Shown: in pieces, positions 7,880 through 16,689 of the stretch
Position numbering within the stretch: position 1 is the first letter of the stretch
How the letters are laid out: the number at the start of each line of letters is the position of its first letter
Assembly (NCBI GenBank): GCA_963736505.1
Contig: CAVTOZ010000001.1
Coordinates: 1,512,399-1,576,398, forward strand
Source of the DNA: Solirubrobacter sp963736505
GTDB taxonomy: Bacteria; Actinomycetota; Thermoleophilia; Solirubrobacterales; Solirubrobacteraceae
Length of the DNA: 64,000 bases
Reading direction: 5' to 3'
Notes under the pieces: model-generated
The model's database searches: none
The model's input: only the letters and a program-made list of their open reading frames with translations
What the model was told of the DNA's origin: nothing
Translations under genes and position numbers: made by a program

Positions 7880-7988
7880 CACGGCTCCGATCCTCGTGCT
7901 CTGCGGGCCGCACCTTATGCGGCCCCTCATCACCACGTCGCACGTCGCGCGTCGATTTGGACACGCGCGTCCGCTATCACTTCGCGGC

Positions 7989-8852
7989 GTGCTCGAGGGG
8001 TCGCGGCGCGGGCAGGTCTATGTCGCGCTCGCCGCGGTGGCCTGGTCGACCGCCGGTGTGCTCCAGCGCCAGCTCACGCTCGACACACCGACGCAGGTGT
8101 TCGGCCGGGCCGTCTTCGCGGGCGTGGCGCTGCTCGTCTACGTCGCGGTCGCCGACCGCGGCCGGGTGCTGCAGGCGTTCAGGTCCGTCGGGGTCGCGGG
8201 CATCGCCGTGGCGGTCTGCGTCGCGACCGCGTCGGCGAGCTTCATCGCCGCGCTCAACCACTCGAGCGTGGCGCGCGTCCTGTTCATCCTGGCCATCTCG
8301 CCCGTGCTCGCCGCGCTGCTCGCGCGGGTGACGCTCGGCGAGCCGATCACGCGCCGCGCCGTGGTGGCGATGGCGCTCGCGCTGGTGGGCGTCTCGCTGA
8401 TGCTCGGCTCGCCGGGCGAAGGCAGCCTCGCGGGCGACGGCCTCGCGTTCCTGGCCGCGCTCGCGTTCGCGGTGATGGTCGTGATCACGCGCTGGCGCCA
8501 CGACGTCTCGATGACGCCGGCCGCCGTGCTCTCGCAGGCGATCCTCGTCGCCGCCTTCCTCCCGTTCGCGAGCCCGGGGGAGATCGGCGGCGGCGACGTC
8601 GGCTGGCTGGCCGCGCTCGGCGTCGGCCAGATCGGGCTCGGCTTCGTGCTGCTGACGATCGGCGCGCGGCTGATCCCGGCCGCGCAGGTCGGCCTGATCA
8701 CGCTGCTCGAGGTCGTGCTCGGCCCCTTGTGGGTGTGGCTCGCGCTCGACGAGCAGCCGAGCACGCTCACGCTCGCCGGCGGAGCGATCGTGATCGCCGC
8801 GATCGTGTTCCAGACGAGCGCCTCGCCGCCCGAGCTCCCCGCCCCGCACTAG
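7989..8852 (+). CDS. EamA/DMT-superfamily transporter
   Basis: A 287-residue inner-membrane transporter with two EamA repeats of about five TM segments each: the first begins YVALAAVAWSTAGVLQRQL, the second from about residue 150 (GDGLAFLAALAFAVMVVITRW). The C-terminal repeat ends with LITLLEVVLGPLWVWLALDE, the conserved end of EamA repeat 2. The GTG start is chosen because the first TM begins nine residues later; no clear ribosome site precedes it, so a leaderless mRNA is possible. Substrates of the family are amino acids, nucleosides or small metabolites; none can be assigned here. Confidence 0.88.
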   Translation: MLEGSRRGQVYVALAAVAWSTAGVLQRQLTLDTPTQVFGRAVFAGVALLVYVAVADRGRVLQAFRSVGVAGIAVAVCVATASASFIAALNHSSVARVLFILAISPVLAALLARVTLGEPITRRAVVAMALALVGVSLMLGSPGEGSLAGDGLAFLAALAFAVMVVITRWRHDVSMTPAAVLSQAILVAAFLPFASPGEIGGGDVGWLAALGVGQIGLGFVLLTIGARLIPAAQVGLITLLEVVLGPLWVWLALDEQPSTLTLAGGAIVIAAIVFQTSASPPELPAPH

Positions 8853-9035
8853 GGCCTAACTTCCAGCCGCACCTCCCCCGCGGGGCAGGCGTAGCTGCTG
8901 CCGCACGATGTGCGCCGGGTCATCTGCTCGTGATAGGCACCCCTCGACCCGCCAGGCAATCGACCTGTTCGCACGCGCACGCGAGATGCCGGTTGGCTGC
9001 ACCCCACGGTGCGGCCAGCCGCACGCTTCGCCAGG

Positions 9036-9848
9036 TCACGCGAGCGAGGCGTAGAGCTCCGGGCGGCGATCGGCGAACGCGTCGGCGTGCTCGGTGAGCC
9101 GCTTCTCCAGCGCCTCTTCGAGGTCGACATCCGCGGTCAGCATGCCCGTGTCGCGGCGCTCGGCGGCGACCCAGCCGTCGACGCCGACGATCGTCGCGCC
9201 GCCGGTCCACTCCACGCCGCGCTCGGTCCCGAGCCGGTCGGCGCACGCCACCGCCATGCGGTTCACGCGCGCCGCCGCCATCGCGATCACCACCTCGGCC
9301 GGGCGCTCGGCCGCCGGGCGCGGCATGAGCGGCCAGTTGGTCGGCACCGCCAGCAGCTGCGCGCCCGCCAGCGCGATCCAGCGCGTCAGCTCCGGGAACT
9401 CGAGGTCGTAGCAGATGACCACGCCGACCCGGCCGACGCGCGTGTCCAGCACCGGCGGCGGCGCGCTGCCCGGCTCGAAGAGCAGCTTCTCGCGATCCCA
9501 CAGGTGGAGCTTGCGGTAGACGGCGCGCAGGCCGCTCGCGTCGACCGCCGCGGCGCTGTTGTAGAGGCGGCCGTCCTCGCCGCGCTCGCAGAACCCGCCG
9601 ACGATCACGGCGTCCGCGCGGCGGGCCTCCTCCCCCCACTCGCGCAGCAGCTCGTGGCCGGGCTCGATCGCCGCGCGACCGGCCTCCTCGGGCGACTCGA
9701 AGACGTAGCCGGAGGTGATCAGCTCCGGCAGCACGACCACCTCGGCCCCCGCCTCGAGCGCCTCGCGGATGGCGCCGAGCGCGAGCGCGCGGTTGTGGTC
9801 GAGGTCCCCGAGCACCGGGGCGAGCTGCTGGACGGCGATCCGGGTCAT
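9036..9848 (-). CDS. Carbon-nitrogen hydrolase (nitrilase superfamily)
   Basis: A 270-residue amidase-type enzyme with the Glu-Lys-Cys triad: Glu in VVLPELITSGYVF, Lys in YRKLHLWDREK and Cys in VGVVICYDLEFPEL. Such enzymes hydrolyse amides, nitriles or carbamoyl groups in the cytoplasm. It is the last gene of a coupled operon (HisD-family dehydrogenase, APC permease, this hydrolase; both junctions are ATGA) divergent from an RpiR regulator. The set looks like uptake and breakdown of a nitrogen-containing compound. The substrate is not visible. The start ATG is set by the overlap with the permease stop; a longer in-frame extension upstream has no family similarity. Confidence 0.9.
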   Translation of the reverse strand: MTRIAVQQLAPVLGDLDHNRALALGAIREALEAGAEVVVLPELITSGYVFESPEEAGRAAIEPGHELLREWGEEARRADAVIVGGFCERGEDGRLYNSAAAVDASGLRAVYRKLHLWDREKLLFEPGSAPPPVLDTRVGRVGVVICYDLEFPELTRWIALAGAQLLAVPTNWPLMPRPAAERPAEVVIAMAAARVNRMAVACADRLGTERGVEWTGGATIVGVDGWVAAERRDTGMLTADVDLEEALEKRLTEHADAFADRRPELYASLA

Positions 9849-11272
9849 GCCGACGAGGTTGCCAGGCCGGAGCGCACGCGGGTCGCAAGGCCGGGCGTGA
9901 TCGCCACGATCGCGGCGCCGAGGACCAGCCACGCGAGCACGAGCCAGCCGAAGTACGAGTACGGCGAGGCGACGTGGACGACGTTCTTGTAGATCGTGTA
10001 GATGACGAACGCGCCGCCCAGCGTCGGGATCACCATCTGCCAGCGCGGCGCCTTGGCCTCGCCCTCGAAGAACAGGAAGCGGATCGCGCCGGCGGTGGCC
10101 AGCACGTACGCGACGAGCAGCGAGATCGTGCCGAGGGTGAGCGCGTAGAACGTCGCGTCGAGTACCGAGGAGCCGGCGATCCGCTGGCCCACGAGCCCGG
10201 CGGTGATCAGCCCCAGCACCGTGATCAGCGCGCGCGCCGGCTGCCCGTGGCGGGAGAGCACGGCCAGGCCGCGGCCCGGGCCGGCGGCGTCGCGCGAGAG
10301 CGCGAACAGGATCCGCGCCGCGCCGCTGGCGGTGCCGAGGGTGATCGCGAGCAGGCTGATGATCGCCATCAGGATCAGCACGTCGGCGTAGACGGACCCG
10401 ATGTAGGCCTTGCCGAGGTCGCCGAACGGGAAGCCGCCCGCGAAGGCCTTCACGCCGGCGTCCGACGTGCCGTAGCCGAGCGACTGGGCGGCCGCCGTGA
10501 ACAGATAGAACGCGCCCACCACGATGATCGCGACCGTGATCGCGCGCGGGATCTCATGCTTGGGGTTGTCGGTCTCCTCGCCGAGCGCGGCGGCGCCCTC
10601 GAAGCCCGCGAAGGCCAGGAACCCGTAGACCGCGGCCGACGCGATCGTGCCGATGTCGGTGCCCTTCGGCAGCGCCAGGAAGTCCCAGGTGAACGTCTGC
10701 CCCTGCGGCCCGTGGCTGAAGATCAGCGTGAGCAGCGTGACGACGCTGAGGATCGTCACCAGCACCACGCCGGTCAGCTCCGACGCGAGCAGCGTCCGGG
10801 TGATCAGCCGGATCTCGTTGAAGGCCAGCGCACACACGATCGCCAGCCCGATCAGCGCCACCCAGACCCACTCGCTGACGTGCGCGATCCCCGTGTCGGA
10901 GAGGAACTGGTCGCCGAACAGGCCGATCTCGATCGTCGAGCCCGTGCCGATCGCCGTGTAGGCGCCGAACAGCGCCCAGCCGGCGAAGAAGCCGGCGCGC
11001 GGGCCGAGCGTGACGCCGACGAGCGCGTAGACCGAGCCGGTGTGCGAGATGTGCTGGGAGAGCTTGACGAACGCGTAGCCGACGAGCGCGACGCCGATCA
11101 CGGCGAAGATGAACGAGAGCGTGACGGCGCGGCCGATGATCCCGGCCGCCCCGGTCCCGAGCAGCGCGATCGCGCCGACCGGCCCGATCAGGCCGACCGA
11201 GAAGGCCGCCGCGTCGACCACCGACAGCTCCCGATGCATGCCCCCGGTGGGTGTCTCCGGCGCGATCGTCAT
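9845..11272 (-). CDS. APC-superfamily amino acid/polyamine permease
   Basis: A 475-residue permease with about 12-13 TM segments. The N-terminal TM1 carries the APC signature region (FSVGLIGPVGAIALLGTGAAG), TM6 lies around YGFLAFAGFEGAAALGEETDNPKHEIPRA shortened to the diagnostic FEGAAALGEETDNP, which is the family's conserved loop. It takes up amino acids or amines by secondary transport. Both ends overlap neighbours by ATGA, so it is translated with the HisD-family gene and the hydrolase. Context suggests it imports the operon's substrate. Confidence 0.9.
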   Translation of the reverse strand: MTIAPETPTGGMHRELSVVDAAAFSVGLIGPVGAIALLGTGAAGIIGRAVTLSFIFAVIGVALVGYAFVKLSQHISHTGSVYALVGVTLGPRAGFFAGWALFGAYTAIGTGSTIEIGLFGDQFLSDTGIAHVSEWVWVALIGLAIVCALAFNEIRLITRTLLASELTGVVLVTILSVVTLLTLIFSHGPQGQTFTWDFLALPKGTDIGTIASAAVYGFLAFAGFEGAAALGEETDNPKHEIPRAITVAIIVVGAFYLFTAAAQSLGYGTSDAGVKAFAGGFPFGDLGKAYIGSVYADVLILMAIISLLAITLGTASGAARILFALSRDAAGPGRGLAVLSRHGQPARALITVLGLITAGLVGQRIAGSSVLDATFYALTLGTISLLVAYVLATAGAIRFLFFEGEAKAPRWQMVIPTLGGAFVIYTIYKNVVHVASPYSYFGWLVLAWLVLGAAIVAITPGLATRVRSGLATSSA

Positions 11273-12600
11273 CGCAGGGTCTCCTCTCTGTGCAGTCGCG
11301 CCAGCCGCCGGGTGGCGGTGGCACCGTGGGCCGGCAGCCCCTCGGCCGCCGAGATGCCCGCGACGGCCTCGGCCAGCGGCCGCGACGCCTCGGGATCGGT
11401 GATGCGCTGGTAGGTCAGCGTCTTGATGAAGCGCAGCGCCGAGAGCCCGCCCGAGTAGGTGGCGGCGCGCCCGGTCGGCAGCACGTGGTTGGTGCCGGTC
11501 GTGCCCTTGTCGGAGAACGCGACCGTGGTCAGCGCGCCGAGGAACAGCGAGCCGTAGTTGCGCAGCCGGTCCAGCCACCAGTCCTCGTCGGCGGCATGCA
11601 CCTCGAGGTGCTCAGGCGCGACCGCGTCGGACACCTGCGCGGCCTCCTCGCGATCGGCGGCGACGATCACCGAGCCGTAGTCGGTCCACGCGGCGCGCGC
11701 GGTCTCGTCGCCGAGCTCGATCAGCTGGCGCTCGGCCTCGTCGATCGCCCGCCGCCCGAACGCCTCCGAGAGGCAGATCAGCACGACAGGGGAGGTCGGG
11801 CCGTGCTCGGCCTGGCCGAGCAGGTCGGCGGCGACCAGCTCCACGTCGGCCGCGTCGTCGGCGATCACGGTGATCTCCGACGGCCCGGCCAGCAGGTCGA
11901 TCCCGACGCGGCCGAAGAGCTGGCGCTTGGCCTCCGTGACGTAGGCGTTGCCGGCGCCGACGAGCATGTCCACCGGCGCCTCGCCGTCGAGTCCGAACGC
12001 CATCGCGGCCAGCGCCTGCACGCCGCCGAGCGAGTGCACGCCGTCGGCTCCGCACAGGTCGGCGGTGTAGAGCATCGCCGGGTGGCCCGCGCCGCCCCCG
12101 CGCGGGGGCGTGCAGGCCAGCACCGTCTCCACGCCCGCGACCTTCGGGACGAGCACGGTCATGAACGCGCTCGCCATCAGCGGGCGATGCCCGGCCGGCA
12201 GGTACGCGCCGACGCAGCCGACGGGCACCTTGCGGTGGCCGACGAACAGCCCGGGGCTCACCTCGCGCTCGGCGTCGCCGGCGGTGCCGAGCTGCAGCTC
12301 GGCGAACGCCCGCACGCGCTCCAGCCCGAGCGCGAGGTGCTCTCGCACGCTCGGATCGACGGCGTCGCGGGCGGCGTCGAGCTCCGCCCGAGTGGCGCGG
12401 AAGCGCTCGGGCGCCCAGCCGTCCAGCTCACCCGAGTAGCGGCGCACGGCGTCCATCCCGTGGCGGTCGATGTCGAGCAGCATCGTCGAGACGCGCTCGA
12501 CGATCGCGGGGTCGCGCAATTGCTGCCCCGAGGCGATCCCGGCCTTCAGGTAGCGCGCCTCGCCCGGCAGCGGCAGCACCTGGCCGTGTGACCCAGTCAT
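11269..12600 (-). CDS. HisD-family dehydrogenase, probably catabolic (HpsN-like)
   Basis: A 443-residue zinc- and NAD-dependent alcohol dehydrogenase of the histidinol dehydrogenase family. Seen: VPVGCVGAYLPAG, GVHSLGGVQALAAMAFG, GAGNAYVTEAKRQLFG, VGIDLLAGPSEITVIADD, PEHLEVHA with the catalytic/zinc residues, and GTTGTNHVLPTGRAATYSGG. The stretch YVTEAKRQLFGRVGIDLLAGP is closer to catabolic relatives such as sulfopropanediol dehydrogenase HpsN than to biosynthetic HisD as I recall them. No other his gene is nearby; the neighbours are a permease, a nitrilase-type hydrolase and a divergent RpiR regulator. So a role in degradation of an amino- or sulfo-alcohol is likelier than histidine synthesis. 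Confidence 0.88.
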   Translation of the reverse strand: MTGSHGQVLPLPGEARYLKAGIASGQQLRDPAIVERVSTMLLDIDRHGMDAVRRYSGELDGWAPERFRATRAELDAARDAVDPSVREHLALGLERVRAFAELQLGTAGDAEREVSPGLFVGHRKVPVGCVGAYLPAGHRPLMASAFMTVLVPKVAGVETVLACTPPRGGGAGHPAMLYTADLCGADGVHSLGGVQALAAMAFGLDGEAPVDMLVGAGNAYVTEAKRQLFGRVGIDLLAGPSEITVIADDAADVELVAADLLGQAEHGPTSPVVLICLSEAFGRRAIDEAERQLIELGDETARAAWTDYGSVIVAADREEAAQVSDAVAPEHLEVHAADEDWWLDRLRNYGSLFLGALTTVAFSDKGTTGTNHVLPTGRAATYSGGLSALRFIKTLTYQRITDPEASRPLAEAVAGISAAEGLPAHGATATRRLARLHREETLR

Positions 12601-12651
12601 TTCACGGCAACGTATCCAAACGAAATACTTCAGTCAAGCCGCGTGTCGTGA

Positions 12652-13527
12652 TTGACTCATGTCATGGCCCTCTCGCTGCGCCAGGAGCTCGACGTCCGCG
12701 TCGCGGACGCGCGCCGCGGGCTGTCGCGCAACGACGAGCGCATCCTCGCGTTCCTGCGCGACCATCTCGATGAGCTCGCGTTCCACACCGCCGAGTCGCT
12801 CGCCCAGGGCACGGGCGTCAGCGCCGCCGCGGTGGTGCGCTTCGCGCGCCGCCTCGGCTTCGAGAGCTTCCGCGAGCTGCGCGACCGGGCGCGCGAGGAC
12901 CTCCAGGCCGTGCCCGCGGAGCCGGCGGGCGCGCCGTCGGAATCCACGCTCGCGCGCAAGGTGCGGCGCGACATGGAGAACCTCGAGCTGCTCGGGCGGA
13001 CGCTCGAGGCGCCGCTCGCCGCCGCGGCCGCCGCCGTCTCGCAGGCGGGCACGACGTGGCTGCTGGCCAATCGCGAGACCTACGGGCTGGCGGTCTACGC
13101 GCACCGGCTGCTGCACCAGGTGCACGACAACGTCCGGCTCGTCGACCCCTCGTTCACCGATCCATTGCGCTCGATCGGCGCCGGCGACGCGCTGATCGCC
13201 TGCACGTTCCGGCCGTACGCGCGCCAGACGCTCGACCTGGCCGCGCACGCACGCGCGGCGGGCGCGCGCGTGGTGATGGTCACCGACGGACGCGGGCACG
13301 ACTTCCTCGAGGGCGCCGACGTGGTGCTCGCGGTCCCGGTGGAGAGCCCGACGCTCCTGCTCAGCTTCACGTCCGTGGTGTGCGTGCTGGAGGCGCTGAT
13401 CGCACAGGTGGCGATGCTCGACGCCGACCACACGCACGACATGCTCGCCGCCACCGCGCGCTTCGTCGCCGACCAGCACCTGCTGGTCGAGCGGCTGCCG
13501 GTACCGCGCGCCCCGCGGTCCAGCTAG
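12652..13527 (+). CDS. RpiR/MurR-family transcriptional regulator with SIS domain
   Basis: A 291-residue regulator. The N-terminal HTH_6 domain (residues about 8-85) contains LSRNDERILAFLRDHLDELA, SLAQGTGVSAAAVVRFARRL and GFESFRELRDRAREDL. The C-terminal SIS (sugar isomerase-like) domain follows (VSQAGTTWLLANRETYGLA, GDALIACTFRPYARQTLDLA, ARVVMVTDG), which senses phosphosugars or related ligands. It is divergent from the HisD-family operon with only about 50 bp between start codons, so it most likely controls that operon and itself. An alternative ATG four codons in (12664) cannot be excluded. Confidence 0.9.
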   Translation: MTHVMALSLRQELDVRVADARRGLSRNDERILAFLRDHLDELAFHTAESLAQGTGVSAAAVVRFARRLGFESFRELRDRAREDLQAVPAEPAGAPSESTLARKVRRDMENLELLGRTLEAPLAAAAAAVSQAGTTWLLANRETYGLAVYAHRLLHQVHDNVRLVDPSFTDPLRSIGAGDALIACTFRPYARQTLDLAAHARAAGARVVMVTDGRGHDFLEGADVVLAVPVESPTLLLSFTSVVCVLEALIAQVAMLDADHTHDMLAATARFVADQHLLVERLPVPRAPRSS

Positions 13528-13537
13528 CGGTTGAACA

Positions 13538-13566
13538 TTTGCTACGCGTTTGCTATCCTTTTGCTA
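13538..13566 (+). repeat. Three TTTGCTA direct repeats at exact 11-bp period
   Basis: TTTGCTA occurs at 13538, 13549 and 13560, one helical turn apart, and the last copy continues into TTTGCTAGCACTAGCTAA, an imperfect palindrome around CTAG. The array lies 38-66 bp before the TTG start of the next gene in a short AT-rich tract. Same-face repeats of this kind usually bind a protein cooperatively. The bound factor is unknown. Confidence 0.7.
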
Positions 13567-13603
13567 GCACTAGCTAATAGTACAGCGAACCGAAGAGGCG
13601 ACT

Positions 13604-13975
13604 TTGGAAATCACGCAGCAACAGGCCGACCGGCTCAGGCGTTCCTACTCGCAGCTCGGCACCGTGCTCCTTGATCTCGGGGTGATCGAGCCGCCGGAGG
13701 AGCGACCTGCAGAGCCGCAATGGGTCATGGCGACCAAGAAGCAGTGGCACCTCCTGAATGACTTCCGGGAGAACCACGACGCTGATCTCGGGTCCGAGGC
13801 TTGGTCTCGCCTCGGCGTCGAACATGGCTACGACCCGCGCGGGCTCGGCGGGTTCTTTGTCGGCTCGACTCCCCTCATGGCGAGTCAAGGCGCGCGTCGC
13901 GTTCTCACGTCGCACGGACACCGATTCATCGACCGCTGGAAGGCCGACTTCGCCAGGCAGCCTTCGTCGGGCTAA
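13604..13975 (+). CDS. Hypothetical protein downstream of phased repeats
   Basis: A 123-residue protein of unknown function that I do not recognise. It begins at TTG, nine bases after GAGG, with an N-terminal helix EITQQQADRLRRSYSQLGTVLLDLGVI, a Pro/Glu linker, then a basic/aromatic region (WVMATKKQWHLLNDFRENHD, RFIDRWKADFA). No signal peptide, membrane segment or cysteine cluster is visible. Its promoter carries three 11-bp-phased TTTGCTA repeats, so it is probably regulated tightly. Codon usage (third position GC-rich but weaker than neighbours) and the AT-rich promoter are compatible with acquired DNA. The gap that follows to about 14232 shows nothing convincing. Confidence 0.55.
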   Translation: MEITQQQADRLRRSYSQLGTVLLDLGVIEPPEERPAEPQWVMATKKQWHLLNDFRENHDADLGSEAWSRLGVEHGYDPRGLGGFFVGSTPLMASQGARRVLTSHGHRFIDRWKADFARQPSSG

Positions 13976-14232
13976 GGCAAGCCGAGACGCCCCTTCTCGC
14001 TCGCGCGGAGGACGTCTCGGCGCCTACCGACGCTCGGACTTGTCGTTCGGCAGGATCGCTGCGTCGTGCGGAGTGTCGTCCCCGTGGGCGTAGCACTCGC
14101 TCGAGAGGCGCGTTCCAGTGGCGGGCTGCCCGCGCTGGCAGGCGGCTGACCACGATGCGGCGCCGAAGGAGCCACCTCTCGGCGATCTCCGAGTCTTCAG
14201 ATTCCGGCCTGACTTGCGCTTGACGGGCGGCG

Positions 14233-14508
14233 TCAGAGCGGTCGAGAGGACGACGCGACGGCGTTTCGTCGCGCCTGTTCGTAGAGCGGCTCTCGAGCCA
14301 TATCGGCGCCATTCGGCCAGGCGATAGTGCCGGACTCTTCATCAACCGCGACGCGCGCGAAGTACGCGGGATCTTGGAGTGGCTCGAACACGCCGCGCCA
14401 CTCGCGTCCCACGAAATCGGCATCGCCGACCATGCCATCCGCGAATGTGAGGCGCAAGCGGAAGTCGTCCACAACCTCGACTGCGGTGATGTCGACGAGC
14501 GGCTCCAC
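14233..14508 (-). CDS. DUF2442 domain protein
   Basis: A 91-residue protein matching DUF2442: DITAVEVVDDFRLRLTFADG (two strands), then DFVGREWRGVFEPLQDPAYF, RVAVDEESGTIAWPNGADM and an end in LYEQARR. Those last motifs (VFEPL.D, WPNGAD) are the family signature. DUF2442 genes often accompany a DUF4160 gene as a possible toxin-antitoxin-like pair; no DUF4160 gene is seen on either side. The GTG start just before EPLVDITAVEV is chosen by family length; a longer frame upstream is low in similarity. Function unknown. Confidence 0.75.
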   Translation of the reverse strand: MEPLVDITAVEVVDDFRLRLTFADGMVGDADFVGREWRGVFEPLQDPAYFARVAVDEESGTIAWPNGADMAREPLYEQARRNAVASSSRPL

Positions 14509-14677
14509 AAGACCGATGCTAGGAGAGCGACTCGATCGGCTCAAGAGCCTGGTTGCGCCTCGCCCGGTGCCAGTTCGCGAGAAGCTCGTCGCGGTGGAGG
14601 CTCGCCCGCTCGGACACGAGCGATTGGGCGCATGGCGGAAGTGAGCCTGGCGGGGAGCAGTCCAGCCGGCGCCCAGC

Positions 14678-16615
14678 TCACTTCTCGGCGTCACGGCCGA
14701 AGTTGATCTGCACGTAACCGGGAGTCCTGCTCGGGTCGCCGCCCGAGTCGGCCCTGGCCGCCGGCAGGCCCTCGGCACGCAGGATCTCCGCGAGCTTCTC
14801 GGCTCGGGGTCTGTCGTACTCACTCCAATAGATGACGCGGGTCTGCGTCCCGCCGCCACCGCCCGTCGCCTCGCCGGTGAACCGGAAGATCGGGTTGGCC
14901 TTCAGCTTCTCCCTCACCTGGACCGCCGCCTTGTATTGGACCACATTTTCGGTGAGCAGCTCGACACGGGTCGGCGCCTCGGCCAGCTTCTTGGCCGTCT
15001 CCTCATCCAGCTTGGGCTCGGGTCTCGGCGGCGGAGCCGCGGCCTGCGGGGTCTCCTTGACGGTCTTGAGCGCGTCGACGATCTGCGGCATGAACGTCTG
15101 GCTCTGCCTTCTGACCTGATGCGTGGGGTGAATCGGCTTATCCTTCCCCGTCGCATCGGGATCGCCCATCTGCACGCGGATCTGTTGATCGAGCGTGTAC
15201 TCGTGCGGATCGTCCCAGCGCCGGGGGTTGCCGTATTTCTCGTCCACTTCACCAACGGCGTGAAACGCCGCCGGCTCGTGCTCATCGGGACCCTTCTTGG
15301 GCAGAATCGGAAGCGCCCGATCGATGTACATGTTGCGGAAGTACACGATCATGGATGGATCCGACTGAGTGACGACACCGGCGATGTTCACCGTCTTCGG
15401 GACTTCCACTTCGACCGTGATCGTCACGGAGAAGTTCGCGTCCAGCAGCCGTCCGATCTCCGGGCTCAGCTCCGCGAACCTCGCCAGCGCCTTGTCCTTC
15501 TCGGCGGACTGCATGTTCGAGATCTGCTTGGCCAGCAGCGCCTGGGCTCCCCACGACAGGAGCGCGCCCTTCGCCTGCGCTCGGGGCGAGATGATCGGCG
15601 CGTCCTCGACTCCGCCGGCCGGCCCGCCGCCTCCCGAGCCGCCAGGTAGTCCCTCCTCAACGGCGCCGCGAAGCAGGGCCGCTTCCGCATCCGCCGCGCT
15701 CACGTTGCCGCCCCGCGCCAGCAGCGCATTCAGATTGGAGAGCTGCGCTGCGGTCAGCTTGGGGTTCCATGCCACGACCAGCTTGGCCATCTCCGCGGTG
15801 GTGAGCTGGTACCTCGTACCTTCGGACGGGGCGCCTTCGCGGCCCGCGACAGCGAAGACCTGGGCGTGGAACTCCGCGGTTCTCTCCGTGGTGTAGACCT
15901 CGAGGTTCATGCCACTCGCCCGGTTCAGGAGCGCGCGCGTGACGCGATCCGCGAACAACGCTCGACCGACACCGCTCGTGGTCCCTCGTTCGGACTCGAC
16001 GAAGCCGGAGTGAACGTCGCCTCCCGGTTCACCTCGCGACAGGTCGTAACCGACGAACCGGAAGTCGCTGCCGACTTTGGCCATGGCGATGCGGATGTTC
16101 ATCTTGGCGCCGCCCTTGCGCGAGAAGTTCACCATATCGCCGACAGTCAGCTCACCTGCATTCTCCAGGCGCTCGAGCTCGCGTTGAAAGCTGACGTTGT
16201 TCATCCGGCCTTCGTTGCGCCACTGGTACGCCTTCCCGGCCTCCATGATCTGGTCGTGATACTCCTTCGGGATCTCACCCGGGGAGTAGATCTCATACGG
16301 CGCGTTCACCCACGAGGCCTTCCCGTCCTGCCCTGCGATCGTCTGGACGCGCACCGTGCCGGGCGCAGCCGGGGCGCCCGGTGCCGCCGGGGTCGACGCC
16401 TTCCCTTCGAAGTCGGACTTGAAGTCGCGCTGCAACAGCCGGCCGCCGCGCGGCTGAGCCGGCCGCGCTGCCAGCAATCGCTGGACGGCCTGGTTGCCGA
16501 TCGTCTGCTGCAGCGGGTGAAGCGGGTGAGCCAGGGCTGCGGCCGACGCGCTCGCCGCCGCCAGTGCCGGCGTTCGCCGGTCACCTTCCGATTCCCGGGT
16601 CAGGGCACGCCTCAT
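14678..16615 (-). CDS. Large multidomain protein with an eCIS-associated N-terminal motif
   Basis: A 645-residue protein. The N-terminus is Ala-rich and contains HPLQQTIGNQAVQRLLA followed by LLQRDF; the IGNQAVQRLL pattern is typical of proteins encoded near extracellular contractile injection systems and DUF4157 proteins. A central region (about residues 160-260) resembles an acetyltransferase core: FVGYDLSRGE, ERGTTSGVGRALFADRVTRA (an RxxGxG-like loop) and NLEVYTTERTAEFHAQV. A linker rich in Gly, a strand-rich segment (FSVTITVEVEVPKTVNIAG) and a C-terminal SPOR/LytR_C-like fold (TRVIYWSEYDRPRAEKLAEI then GYVQINFG) follow. No signal peptide. It may be an injected effector or polymorphic toxin; this is inference. 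No eCIS structural genes are in this window. An in-frame GTG five codons upstream is an alternative start. Confidence 0.6.
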   Translation of the reverse strand: MRRALTRESEGDRRTPALAAASASAAALAHPLHPLQQTIGNQAVQRLLAARPAQPRGGRLLQRDFKSDFEGKASTPAAPGAPAAPGTVRVQTIAGQDGKASWVNAPYEIYSPGEIPKEYHDQIMEAGKAYQWRNEGRMNNVSFQRELERLENAGELTVGDMVNFSRKGGAKMNIRIAMAKVGSDFRFVGYDLSRGEPGGDVHSGFVESERGTTSGVGRALFADRVTRALLNRASGMNLEVYTTERTAEFHAQVFAVAGREGAPSEGTRYQLTTAEMAKLVVAWNPKLTAAQLSNLNALLARGGNVSAADAEAALLRGAVEEGLPGGSGGGGPAGGVEDAPIISPRAQAKGALLSWGAQALLAKQISNMQSAEKDKALARFAELSPEIGRLLDANFSVTITVEVEVPKTVNIAGVVTQSDPSMIVYFRNMYIDRALPILPKKGPDEHEPAAFHAVGEVDEKYGNPRRWDDPHEYTLDQQIRVQMGDPDATGKDKPIHPTHQVRRQSQTFMPQIVDALKTVKETPQAAAPPPRPEPKLDEETAKKLAEAPTRVELLTENVVQYKAAVQVREKLKANPIFRFTGEATGGGGGTQTRVIYWSEYDRPRAEKLAEILRAEGLPAARADSGGDPSRTPGYVQINFGRDAEK

Positions 16616-16689
16616 CGCGCGATCGTGCACGCTCGCCGCAAGCGGCGCAATCGGGAGCAGACCCTGAACTTCGGCGTCCTCGAAACCCG

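Noticed and set aside
12634..13479. Minus-strand frame opposite the RpiR gene
   Set aside because: Arg/His/Gln-rich shadow of the regulator with no conserved motif.
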